Below are positions 9,301-16,263 of a stretch of DNA of 32,200 bases, piece by piece. The notes beneath the pieces were generated by a model, which was not told the DNA's origin, made no database searches, and worked only from the letters and a program-made list of their open reading frames with translations. How positions within the stretch are numbered: the first letter of the stretch is position 1; each line of letters starts with the position of its first letter. A program made the position numbers and the translations under genes. The stretch comes from Planctomycetota bacterium (GTDB taxonomy: Bacteria; Planctomycetota; UBA8108; UBA1146): contig JABHOG010000132.1 in NCBI GenBank assembly GCA_018694835.1, positions 1 to 32,200 of the forward strand, written 5' to 3'.

Positions 9301-10092
9301 TTCCGAGAAACGGGCGATCTACAGGGCAGGGTGCTGACTCTTGGCAACCTCGGGAGTCTGCGCTATCAACGCGGAGATCACATCTCGGCTCGAAGACTGT
9401 TGGATCAGTACCTCGATCTGGCAACTCATCATGGGCTCAAACGACCGGAGGCGGATGCCCGGGTCAGCCTCGCCATGCTGGAACTGGAACGGCACCGCCC
9501 CGAGCAGGCGATTCAATACCTGGAACTGGGAGCGGCGGGTTTTCTCGCCGCAGGCGATCGACAGGGCCACCTCAATGCGCAGGTCCAACAGGCACGAGCA
9601 GCCGGAAGAATCGGAGATCCAACTGCCGCCCTGGAACTGGCTCGATCCACTGAGCAAGCCGCGCGAACTTCCAAGGGAGTGCCACTGTTGATCGAGTCAC
9701 TGCGGATACAAGCGGAAGCCCACAGAGCACTGCATCAACTCGATGAGGCGCTCGAGCGGATCGAGCAATCCCTCGAAGCTTGCAGCAACCAGAGACTCCC
9801 CTACGCCGAAGCAAGTTGCTGGAGAACCCTTGGAAAGGTTCAACGAGATCGTGGCTTCGAGTGGGCCGACCGTGCCGGAATCGCCTTCGAGAAAGCACTC
9901 GAATTATTCGAGGAACTGGGAGCCCGGCATGCATTGGCAGTGACTCGGCGAGAATTCGCTACCTTTTTGCTAGAGGTCGAAGAATCTCAACTGGCTACCG
10001 ATCAACTAAAAATTGCGCTGACCACGTTTACCGAATTGAAATGCCCCGAAGAGAAACAGATGACCGAGACGATTCTCGACGGCATCGTTTGA
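6304..10092 (+). CDS. Ser/Thr protein kinase fused to AAA-type ATPase and TPR array
   Basis: A 1262-residue cytoplasmic signalling protein. Residues about 14-280 are a protein kinase: glycine loop GRGGMGDVW (21-29), VAIK Lys44, HRDVKPSN (138-145), DLG in place of DFG (173-175), GTPQYMAPE (192-200). Residues about 300-690 are a STAND/AAA_16-like ATPase with Walker A GERGHGKT (332-339) and Walker B LVLEDLH (455-461). From about 690 to the end are helical repeats of TPR type (for example GRIEQAIAAYEKSRSLREECGDRRG). The layout resembles PknK-type kinase-ATPase regulators. GTG at 6304 is preferred because GAAAGAGG precedes it; an upstream GTG at 6262 has no ribosome site. The gene downstream, 15 bases away, is an enhancer-binding-protein-like regulator, its likely partner or substrate (inference). 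Confidence 0.9.
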   Translation: MPGAAPQQLLNHRYRLDVRIGRGGMGDVWRAHDEARDGALVAIKLMPEGLDEVDRRRFEREVRVLQGISHPSVVPLLDIGWEGGSLFYVMEYVGPISLEDVFLAHPEGLPRTRWHWLIDRAAEVLDALSHLHQQRLVHRDVKPSNILLRPGSAGITTGSDWDPLDASRALLADLGLVARTDADSALTQSALGTPQYMAPEQIESPSAVDERSDLWSVGILLYRGIAGRLPYHRLSDALSRRTAEPLQQIPAAIGMAIASLMEFEPHQRPPDASHAAAMLRNCVADTPGETPIIEISRRSIPSFTGRLEARRQMMEAADKVGRGQGRWIHIEGERGHGKTWLVSRSDFRSRALVEHQLQHYSGTFDGREPHGGFRWLLEQVLGHIERKGGTERAVDALGRWGRHLAGAFPRLSGHGWIEGCPPLEESPPPEIIQERVLESVVRVLTTDAEVEPRTLVLEDLHYCDDFDIELLRRLTLASLDLPLLVITTARPIATRNIKSLERLRSEIELEDRFQRIDALPFDVTDSSDLLRSMLNPNFPLSKNLADALQTHSDGVPLILVQLLGSLWSRNALVIEDGEWTSREDVLEDLPIPDAARSHFLQLLDELSGPQRRVLDVASVITGPIDFDLLVDACGIDEFDLDGHARVLVRSGVLQEDPGGFRWGHGWEQEIVRAELTQPMLRRLNLRIGNLLEQRFTEEDAPVQAIAEHFSLGGDEKKARDWLLRAADRAETAWAHDRALELCERALHLSLESSVQRVLLNRIGELRLQTGDPEGGRAAFTQAMGLWTAIEGRLLAESEDVVAEELQPYIQLIHRIGEAQMHAGEYEPALANFRKAQSLAETAGLPDRIALALCRQGAVHAFEDDLVAARSSYEAASALCQKKPELDHPHTVALIGLSSIARRQGQLEQALKLCQDALPLAQRISNPLQLAGIYGQRGTLLQNLGRIEQAIAAYEKSRSLREECGDRRGLAITLMNLGRILVSSGSGDRGEEQLQRALELFRETGDLQGRVLTLGNLGSLRYQRGDHISARRLLDQYLDLATHHGLKRPEADARVSLAMLELERHRPEQAIQYLELGAAGFLAAGDRQGHLNAQVQQARAAGRIGDPTAALELARSTEQAARTSKGVPLLIESLRIQAEAHRALHQLDEALERIEQSLEACSNQRLPYAEASCWRTLGKVQRDRGFEWADRAGIAFEKALELFEELGARHALAVTRREFATFLLEVEESQLATDQLKIALTTFTELKCPEEKQMTETILDGIV

Positions 10093-10107
10093 TAGAAGGA
10101 AACGAAG

Positions 10108-11868
10108 ATGGAAAAACTCGATTACCGGGTACGAGCAGTTCTGGCACGAGTCCGCAGCACTCTCGACCGATTCAGTCTCCGCCTCGAGGTGGATTGGAAT
10201 TATGATGTGCGAAAGGTGCTGGAAGAGATCCTTGCACTGGCGGTCGGCGAACTGGAGTTCGGGGACGGGGCCCCGGTCGACCGCGCCCTGCTGATCACCC
10301 AGGATCTCCGCGGTGACCGCCTCGAAGCGGGTGCCGGATGGAGTGCACAGGAGGAGGACCTCACCTTCAGCCGGACCATCGTCGATCAAACGATGCAGGG
10401 CGAAACCTCGATACTGTGCGAAGACGCGCTCGACGATCCACGATTTCGATCGTCCGATAGCCTACGTGGTCTTCAGGTTCTGACTCTTCTCTCGGTACCA
10501 CTACGCGCCGGAGATGAGGTGATCGGAGCGCTCTACATCGAGAGAAGAGACGCAAGGCATCTCTTCAACGAAAAGGATCAATCATTCGTCGAGGCTCTCG
10601 CTGAAACGATTGCTCCTTCGGTGCGTACTGCTCTGATCCATCAGAACCATGTCCGCGAATTGCGTAACCTTCGTTCGAAAAACGAATCGACCTCAAGGAT
10701 GGGTCGCATCATCGGACAATCCACTGCCATCACCCGTACACTGGACCTTGCTCGTACCGCAGCAAAACTCGATCGAACAGTATTGATCACCGGTGAATCA
10801 GGAGTGGGAAAGGAACTGCTGGCCCGAGCGATTCACGATCAATCGAAACGGTCGGAGAAGCCATTTTCAGTGGTCGATTGCTCCGGCCTTTCAGAGACCT
10901 TGCTGGAAAGTGAATTGTTTGGACACGTGAAGGGTTCCTTCACCGGTGCCAACGAAGACAAGATCGGCGCCTTCGAGGCCGCCGAGGGTGGCACTGTCTT
11001 TCTCGACGAGATCAGTGATGCCACCGGGCCGATGCAGCAACTGCTACGCAGGGTGCTACAAGAAGGTGAGATTCGCCGCGTCGGAGACCGACAGTGGCGA
11101 AAAGTCGATGTCCGGGTACTGTGTGCGACCAATCGAGATCTCGCAGCAGAAGTGGAGAAGGGCAACTTCTTGCTCGATCTGTTCCACCGCATGCACGAGT
11201 TTCCATTGCGGCTCCCTCCGCTACGAGAGCGTAAGGAAGATATCCCACTGCTGACGCAGTACTTCGTATCACTCTTTGGAGAAAACAAGAATCCGCCGAT
11301 CAGTGAGGTCACTCCGGAGGCTCTAGCGATCCTCACCCGACGAGATTGGACGGGGAACAACATCCGTGAGCTTCGCAACGTGATCCGCCTCTGTGTCGAC
11401 CTGGCCCCGGGACCTGTGATCGACGCTGCCGTCCTCGGGAGGGTGTTCGAGGTTCGCGGTGACCCTTCCTCCGAAACTCCGTTTCTCCCGGAACTTCAAG
11501 TGGCCCCCGGCTCACTGCTGCAGATCGACCAGGCGGTACTCTCCCAGCTGATCGAATCGACTCCAGAAGATGCCCCCAAGGAGAAACGACCCTGGGCACT
11601 ACTGCAGAGAGAGTTTGGCGGAACCCTGATCACCGAAACCCTACGGCAAACTCGTTGGAAATTACGGCCAGCGGCGAGGATCCTCGGCATCTCACCGGTC
11701 AAATTGCGCCAGGACTTCCGCCTGTGGATTGAACATTTACTCGAAGACAGCCAGCAAGATCATCAGAAAGTGGCGACCAGGCTCGGCATGCCCATCGAAC
11801 TACTGATCAGAAAACTGGGAGATCTAGGCATCGGGGCTGCTCCTTCAGGGGACCAGGATCCGTCATGA
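10108..11868 (+). CDS. GAF-AAA+ sigma-54-type enhancer-binding regulator
   Basis: A 586-residue transcription regulator. Residues about 30-178 form a GAF sensor domain (LLSVPLRAGDEVIGALYIER). Residues about 200-430 are the sigma-54-activator AAA+ domain: GQSTAITR, Walker A GESGVGKE (229-236), Walker B GGTVFLDE (294-301), DLFHRMHEFPLRLPPLRERKEDIP. The sigma-54 contact loop reads GSFTGA (276-281) instead of GAFTGA. A helix-turn-helix of Fis type (LRPAARILGISPVKLRQ) lies near 515-540, followed by a further helical tail of about 45 residues. There is no receiver domain, so control is probably through GAF ligand binding or the kinase encoded immediately upstream. GAAGGAAACGAAG before the ATG is a good ribosome site. 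The next gene overlaps it by four bases. Confidence 0.88.
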   Translation: MEKLDYRVRAVLARVRSTLDRFSLRLEVDWNYDVRKVLEEILALAVGELEFGDGAPVDRALLITQDLRGDRLEAGAGWSAQEEDLTFSRTIVDQTMQGETSILCEDALDDPRFRSSDSLRGLQVLTLLSVPLRAGDEVIGALYIERRDARHLFNEKDQSFVEALAETIAPSVRTALIHQNHVRELRNLRSKNESTSRMGRIIGQSTAITRTLDLARTAAKLDRTVLITGESGVGKELLARAIHDQSKRSEKPFSVVDCSGLSETLLESELFGHVKGSFTGANEDKIGAFEAAEGGTVFLDEISDATGPMQQLLRRVLQEGEIRRVGDRQWRKVDVRVLCATNRDLAAEVEKGNFLLDLFHRMHEFPLRLPPLRERKEDIPLLTQYFVSLFGENKNPPISEVTPEALAILTRRDWTGNNIRELRNVIRLCVDLAPGPVIDAAVLGRVFEVRGDPSSETPFLPELQVAPGSLLQIDQAVLSQLIESTPEDAPKEKRPWALLQREFGGTLITETLRQTRWKLRPAARILGISPVKLRQDFRLWIEHLLEDSQQDHQKVATRLGMPIELLIRKLGDLGIGAAPSGDQDPS

Positions 11869-12158
11869 AAATAGGAATCATCCGTGTCGACATTCAGGTT
11901 CCCGGATCCCGGTCACTGAAGGAGAAACGCCATGTTCTGCGTAGCCTGAAGGATCGATTACGATCTCGATTCGACGTTTCAGTTGCTGAGGTGGATCACC
12001 AGGACAAGCTCCAGAGAACCATGATCGGGGTCTCTTTTGTTGCATCTGACGGAAAGAATGCGGAATCTCGAATGGAGCAAGTGGTCCAGTTCATCGAGGG
12101 GTTTACCGGCGCGATGGTGATTTCACTCGACAAGGAGATCCTGCACGAGAATCACTAG
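11865..12158 (+). CDS. DUF503-family protein (YlxP-like)
   Basis: A 97-residue protein matching the DUF503/YlxP family: an opening beta strand (GIIRVDIQVPGSRSLKEKRHVL), then LKDRLRSRFDVSVAEVDHQDKLQRT and a closing strand with a short helix. The family is compact, alpha/beta, and commonly lies beside infB, rbfA and truB in Firmicutes, which suggests a ribosome or RNA link; its biochemical role is unproven. Here the setting is different: it overlaps the enhancer-binding regulator by four bases (ATGA) and is presumably translated with it. The length is typical of the family and no part is missing. Confidence 0.85.
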   Translation: MKIGIIRVDIQVPGSRSLKEKRHVLRSLKDRLRSRFDVSVAEVDHQDKLQRTMIGVSFVASDGKNAESRMEQVVQFIEGFTGAMVISLDKEILHENH

Positions 12159-12164
12159 AACCCT

Positions 12165-12180
12165 CGCACCCAGCGGTGCG
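12165..12180 (+). other. Short perfect hairpin between DUF503 and MBL genes
   Basis: CGCACC (12165-12170), loop CAGC, GGTGCG (12175-12180) form a perfect 6-bp stem 7 bases after the DUF503 stop. It is followed by TTCGCT and not a T-run, so it is at most a weak attenuator or mRNA-processing site, or chance. Confidence 0.3.
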
Positions 12181-12207
12181 TTCGCTATGCTGGATTCAGG
12201 AGGCCAA

Positions 12208-13707
12208 TTGAAGATCGAAGCACTGGGACACTCTGCATTCATCGCCACCATCTCACGTCAGGACGGTTCCCCTTTCCGGTTACTGGCAGATCCCTGGCTC
12301 GATGATCATGTCATCGGAGATGTCGGGGGGCGATTCCCGAGGATCCGTACCGACTGGAGTCAACAGGAGCCGATCGACGCCATCTGGCTCTCGCACTCGC
12401 ACACCGATCACCTGTGCCCCTACTCACTGGTCAAGTTGCATGGTGAGCTGAAGTGTTCACCTCGCTTGTTCATCCCCATCAGTCTTGCTTACCTGGTGGA
12501 GACCCTCCACGAGTTCCTGCCGAAGTGGCCCGTCACGATCATCGAGCAGGAGACTCCCGTCGATGCTGGTGGAATTCGTCTCCGGGCCTTCTTCAATGTT
12601 CGCGAGACTGCCACCAACGAGGACGACTGCATGATCCTGCTGATCGACAACGGTCGCGAGGCGATCCTGTCCGAGGCCGATGCCGTCTTACCGATGGAAG
12701 ATCCTTCGGTCAGAGAAATGGTCGGGGAGATCCTTCTCGACGCCGGACCCGAGCAGCGAATCTTCCTCACCACCCGCAACGAACTGGAAGCGACGATGGC
12801 GAGCGTCGATGCTCCCGATCGAGAGGCCAGAAAGCAGGCGATCGCCCAACAAATCGAAGAGACAACTCTCCTCGCCGAAGCGGAAATCTCACCGAACGAT
12901 GCAGAGGTTTGCCCGTGGCAGATGGAATCGACGGTGCGAATCATCATCGGCCAGGGGATCTCCTTACCCCACGAGGTGGTGGGAAATTGGAATCATTCTC
13001 TGTTTCCGATTCGACTCGAAGACCGGGTCCGGATCGAGAAGGAAGCGGCTCTGCGCGAACAACTCCCGGTTCACATCCTGTCGTTGCAGGCAGGAGAAGT
13101 TGTCTCGGTAGAGGGAGGATCGCCCCAGCCGATCACCACCATCGCAGGAATCGAGATTCTCGATGGTAAAGAGGAGCGTCGTTACCAGGAGGATGCGGAG
13201 AACTTCGCAGAGTTCCCGGTAGCCCCGCTTCGGGAGGAACTCCGCGACCCACAGAGTCAGCATCCTGTGATTCTCCGTTACTTGCAGGATCGTTATCTTC
13301 CCTACCTCATCGGGCAGCGATTCCCAGCTGTCGAACACCGCATCTCCGCTGCCGAAGGGCAGTACCGGGTGAGGGTTCGGTACGGGAACTCTGAGGAGTG
13401 GATTGCAAGAGATTACATGATCCACTTCGAATCGCTCCGCTTCGAGGAGCAGCCAGTGGCAGGTGATGCTCAGGAAGAGTACTGGGCCAACGATCTCGAC
13501 GACTACTTCCAGGGCCATGCCGATGATTTCTCGACCTTTTGCCGGACCTTTCCCGGTGGTTCAAACCATCAGTATTGGGATTGCCTGGGGATGCCATTCT
13601 TGAACAATGACCTGGTGCAGCGAAAGATCCGTCACCACTTTGAACAGGCGAAAGCGGGAAAGTCCGCTGCCGATCATGTCCTGCCCCTGTGGAGTTTCAT
13701 GCTGTAG
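12208..13707 (+). CDS. Metallo-beta-lactamase-fold hydrolase with extra C-terminal domain
   Basis: A 499-residue protein. The N-terminal ~230 residues are a metallo-beta-lactamase fold of the UlaG / CMP-sialate-hydroxylase-like type: MKIEALGHSAF, LLADPWLDD, and the metal motif HSHTDH at 63-68. The C-terminal half (about 240-499) is unrelated to the usual fold; it contains a basic-aromatic segment (LRYLQDRYLPYLIGQRF) and ends in a helical region (DLDDYFQGHADDFSTFCRTFPGG). I do not recognise that half. TTG at 12208 is the likely start because GGAGG lies just before it and translation then begins exactly at the family's first strand; an ATG at 12187 lacks a ribosome site. It follows DUF503 by about 50 bases, so it may be the last gene of the kinase-regulator run. 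Substrate unknown. Confidence 0.75.
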   Translation: MKIEALGHSAFIATISRQDGSPFRLLADPWLDDHVIGDVGGRFPRIRTDWSQQEPIDAIWLSHSHTDHLCPYSLVKLHGELKCSPRLFIPISLAYLVETLHEFLPKWPVTIIEQETPVDAGGIRLRAFFNVRETATNEDDCMILLIDNGREAILSEADAVLPMEDPSVREMVGEILLDAGPEQRIFLTTRNELEATMASVDAPDREARKQAIAQQIEETTLLAEAEISPNDAEVCPWQMESTVRIIIGQGISLPHEVVGNWNHSLFPIRLEDRVRIEKEAALREQLPVHILSLQAGEVVSVEGGSPQPITTIAGIEILDGKEERRYQEDAENFAEFPVAPLREELRDPQSQHPVILRYLQDRYLPYLIGQRFPAVEHRISAAEGQYRVRVRYGNSEEWIARDYMIHFESLRFEEQPVAGDAQEEYWANDLDDYFQGHADDFSTFCRTFPGGSNHQYWDCLGMPFLNNDLVQRKIRHHFEQAKAGKSAADHVLPLWSFML

Positions 13708-13750
13708 AAGGCACCTGCGCCACAGCACCACCTTCTGAGTAGATCTTGTA

Positions 13751-13796
13751 CTTGAACGGTCGAACGAGCATACAGAAAGAGCAACGACCGTTCAGG
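13751..13796. terminator. Bidirectional hairpin between convergent genes
   Basis: TGAACGGTCG (13753-13762) and CGACCGTTCA (13785-13794) form a perfect 10-bp stem, extendable by a wobble and a C-G pair, around a 22-base loop. It lies between the convergent MBL-fold gene and the acyl-CoA dehydrogenase gene, where a shared terminator is expected. T-runs are poor on both sides, so the mechanism is uncertain. Confidence 0.45.
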
Positions 13797-13827
13797 CCTA
13801 TTGACTTCTGCTACTGGCTACCGATCT

Positions 13828-14970
13828 TCAAGCCTCGAGAAGATGCCTGGCGATGATCAACCTCTGGATCTGGTTGGTGCCCTCGTAGATCTGCATCACC
13901 TTGGCGTCTCGCATCAATTTCTCGACCGGGTATTCCTTCGAGTAGCCGTAGCCGCCGAAGACCTGCACCGCATCGGTGGCGGCCTTCATCGCGATATCAC
14001 CGGCGAAGCACTTCGCCATCGAGCACTGCTTGGTGTTTCGCTGGCCCTGGTCGATCATCCATGCCGATTGCCAGGTGAGTAGCCGGGCCGCCTCGGTATC
14101 CTTGGCCATATCCGCCAGGATGAACTGGATCGCTTGCTGTTTGGCAATCGGACGGCCAAACGCCTGCCTCTCGAGGGAATATCGAGTGGCCTCCTCGAGC
14201 GATCTGCGAGCGACTCCCACCGCTGCTGCGGCCACTCCCGGGCGGGTCCGGTCGAAAGTCTTCATGGCGATGTGAAAACCCTTGCCCTCGGCCCCGATCC
14301 GGTTGGCCACCGGAATCTCTACATCCTGAAAACTGATGAAGACGGTATTCGAGGCCCTCTGCCCCATCATGTTTTCCTTCTTACCGATCTCGATCCCATC
14401 CGCATCGGCGGGAATGACGAAACAGGTGATTCCCTCATGTCCGCTATCCGGATCGGTGGTGGCAAACAAGGTGAAGAATCCTGCGTGAGCCCCACCAGAA
14501 ACCCAGGCCTTGCTACCGTTGATGAGGTAATGATCTCCCTTGCGCACTGCAGAGGTGCGTAATGAAGCGGCATCGCTTCCTGCATCCGGTTCCGATAGGC
14601 AGTAGGAAGCAGTGCAATGCTCTGAAGTCAGGCGGCCGAGCCATTTTTTCTTCTGCTCCTCGTCGCCTCCGATCAGGATCGGAACCGAGGCGAGATTGTT
14701 GACGGTCATGCTGATGGCCATCCCGGAGCAGCCGAATGCAAACTCCTCTGTCACCAGTGCCTCTTCGAAATGCCCCAGATCTCCGCCGCCGTATTGATCG
14801 GGAATCGTGATGTTCATCAGACCCAGTTCAAATGCCTGTGCGGCTACTGCCGTGGGATAATCACCGGTATGGTCATGGTGTCCGGCGACCGGAATCACCT
14901 CGTTTGCGACAAAGTCGCGGGTCATGTCGACCAGCATCCGCTGTTCTTCGGAGAGGGCAAAGGATACCAT
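13828..14970 (-). CDS. Acyl-CoA dehydrogenase (short-chain/butyryl type)
   Basis: A 380-residue FAD-dependent enzyme that oxidises acyl-CoA thioesters to trans-2-enoyl-CoA, passing electrons to electron-transfer flavoprotein. Visible landmarks are ALSEEQRMLVDMTRDFV at the start, the flavin-contact signature YCLSEPDAGSDAASL, WVSGGAHAGFF, ERQAFGRPIAKQQAIQF, QVFGGYGYSKEYPVEKLMRDAK and the catalytic base in IYEGTNQIQR (Glu363). The position of the Glu points to the short/medium-chain and butyryl groups, not the isovaleryl or long-chain groups. Length is normal. ATG at 14970 is chosen over the upstream ATG at 15081 because AGGAAAGG precedes it and the family homology begins there. It is divergent from mnmA across 145 bases. 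Confidence 0.9.
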   Translation of the reverse strand: MVSFALSEEQRMLVDMTRDFVANEVIPVAGHHDHTGDYPTAVAAQAFELGLMNITIPDQYGGGDLGHFEEALVTEEFAFGCSGMAISMTVNNLASVPILIGGDEEQKKKWLGRLTSEHCTASYCLSEPDAGSDAASLRTSAVRKGDHYLINGSKAWVSGGAHAGFFTLFATTDPDSGHEGITCFVIPADADGIEIGKKENMMGQRASNTVFISFQDVEIPVANRIGAEGKGFHIAMKTFDRTRPGVAAAAVGVARRSLEEATRYSLERQAFGRPIAKQQAIQFILADMAKDTEAARLLTWQSAWMIDQGQRNTKQCSMAKCFAGDIAMKAATDAVQVFGGYGYSKEYPVEKLMRDAKVMQIYEGTNQIQRLIIARHLLEA

Positions 14971-15115
14971 CGGGGACCTTTCCTGGAGGTTGACCTCGAT
15001 CGAGTTCTCCGCCTGGAAGATTCCCGGCGGTTCTTCGGGTACTTTGTCCGCTGGTTGGTTCGGACGCAAGCGATGGCACAAGTCGCGAAGAGTCCGCGCT
15101 CGAAAGGAGCCAGAG

Positions 15116-16189
15116 ATGGCACGGGTACTCGTGGCAATGAGCGGTGGAGTGGACTCCAGCGTCGCTGCCCACCTACTGCAAAAGCAAGGTCATGAGGTGA
15201 TCGGTGCCTTCCTGAGACTGGGAGATGGTGGTCAGGCGGCAGAGAAGAGCCGCGCCTGTTGCACCGTCGAGGATGCCATCGATGCCCGTCGAGTAGCGGA
15301 TCTGCTGGAGATCCCCTTCTACTCCTTCAATTACGCCGATCAGTTCCGAAAAGTCATCGACTACTTCGTCGACGAGTACCGCGATGGTCGTACGCCGAAC
15401 CCCTGTGCTCGCTGTAATCAGTGGATCAAGTTCGATGTGTTCCATGATCTGGCGCGAGACCTGGAAGCGGATTTTGTCGCCACCGGTCACTACACCAGGG
15501 TTCTGCAAGCCGACGATGGCCCACGACTCGCCCGTGGTGTGGATACCGATAAGGACCAGTCTTATTTCCTCGCTACGGTGCCCTACTCGGTGCTGAAGGA
15601 ATGTATCTTTCCGGTCGGCAATCTGAGCAAGACAGAGGTTCGAAACCTGGCAGGAGAAGCCAACTTACCCGTCGTGCAAAAAGCCGAGAGCCAGGAGATC
15701 TGTTTCGTTCCCGCCAATGATTACCGCCGTGTCATCCGCAAGGAAGCACCCGAGAGTCTCCAACAGGGTGACATCATCGATGAGGAAGGTGACAAGATTG
15801 GTACCCATGAAGGATATGCCGCCTACACCGTAGGACAGCGGCGCGGTCTTGGTATCGCCGCAGGAGAACCTCGATATGTCGTGAAAACTGACCGCAAGAC
15901 CAATCAGGTGGTCCTGGGTCCACGTGATTCACTACTGGAAGAGCAGTTTCAGATCTCGGAGATCAACTGGCTGCGCCCGACCGTACCCAGTTTCCCACTG
16001 CACTGTACCGTACAGATTCGACATGGTGGTACCCCGCAACCATGCACAGTGACCATGAACAATGGGAAAGGGTCTGACCAGGTCGAAGTTCGGTTGGATT
16101 CGCCGATCTTCGCCATCGCTGCGGGACAGGTGGCGGCACTCTACCAGGAAGATGTTGTGATTGGCGGAGGCTGGATCGAAAAGGACTGA
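15116..16189 (+). CDS. mnmA: tRNA-specific 2-thiouridylase
   Basis: A 357-residue enzyme that adenylates and thiolates C2 of the wobble uridine (U34) in tRNA-Lys, -Glu and -Gln, completing the s2U part of mnm5s2U. The ATP-binding PP-loop SGGVDSS is at residues 9-15. Catalytic cysteines are visible: Cys100 in NPCARCN (with Cys97 nearby) and Cys196 in AESQEICFVP. ATGHYTR, KDQSYFLATV and the GQRRGLGIAAGEPRYV region of the C-terminal domain complete the family pattern. ATG at 15116 is preceded by AAGGAG with a 7-base gap; the frame extends upstream but overlaps the acyl-CoA dehydrogenase. The gene ends at a strong terminator, so it is probably monocistronic. Confidence 0.95.
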   Translation: MARVLVAMSGGVDSSVAAHLLQKQGHEVIGAFLRLGDGGQAAEKSRACCTVEDAIDARRVADLLEIPFYSFNYADQFRKVIDYFVDEYRDGRTPNPCARCNQWIKFDVFHDLARDLEADFVATGHYTRVLQADDGPRLARGVDTDKDQSYFLATVPYSVLKECIFPVGNLSKTEVRNLAGEANLPVVQKAESQEICFVPANDYRRVIRKEAPESLQQGDIIDEEGDKIGTHEGYAAYTVGQRRGLGIAAGEPRYVVKTDRKTNQVVLGPRDSLLEEQFQISEINWLRPTVPSFPLHCTVQIRHGGTPQPCTVTMNNGKGSDQVEVRLDSPIFAIAAGQVAALYQEDVVIGGGWIEKD

Positions 16190-16217
16190 ACCTGAGTTCA
16201 GTTCAGGGTCCTGAAGA

Positions 16218-16261
16218 AAAGAGTGTCGGGGCCCCGAAGGGCCCCGCCGCTCTTTATTTTT
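16218..16261. terminator. Strong rho-independent terminator, probably bidirectional
   Basis: AAAGAG (16218-16223) pairs with CTCTTT (16250-16255), and CGGGGCCC pairs with GGGCCCCG around a CGAA loop, with a small internal mismatch. TTTATTTTTCTC follows on the plus strand and an A-rich stretch precedes it, giving T-richness on the minus strand too. It lies 28 bases after mnmA and a few bases from the stop codon of the converging HYR lipoprotein gene, so it can serve both. Confidence 0.85.
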
Positions 16262-16263
16262 CT

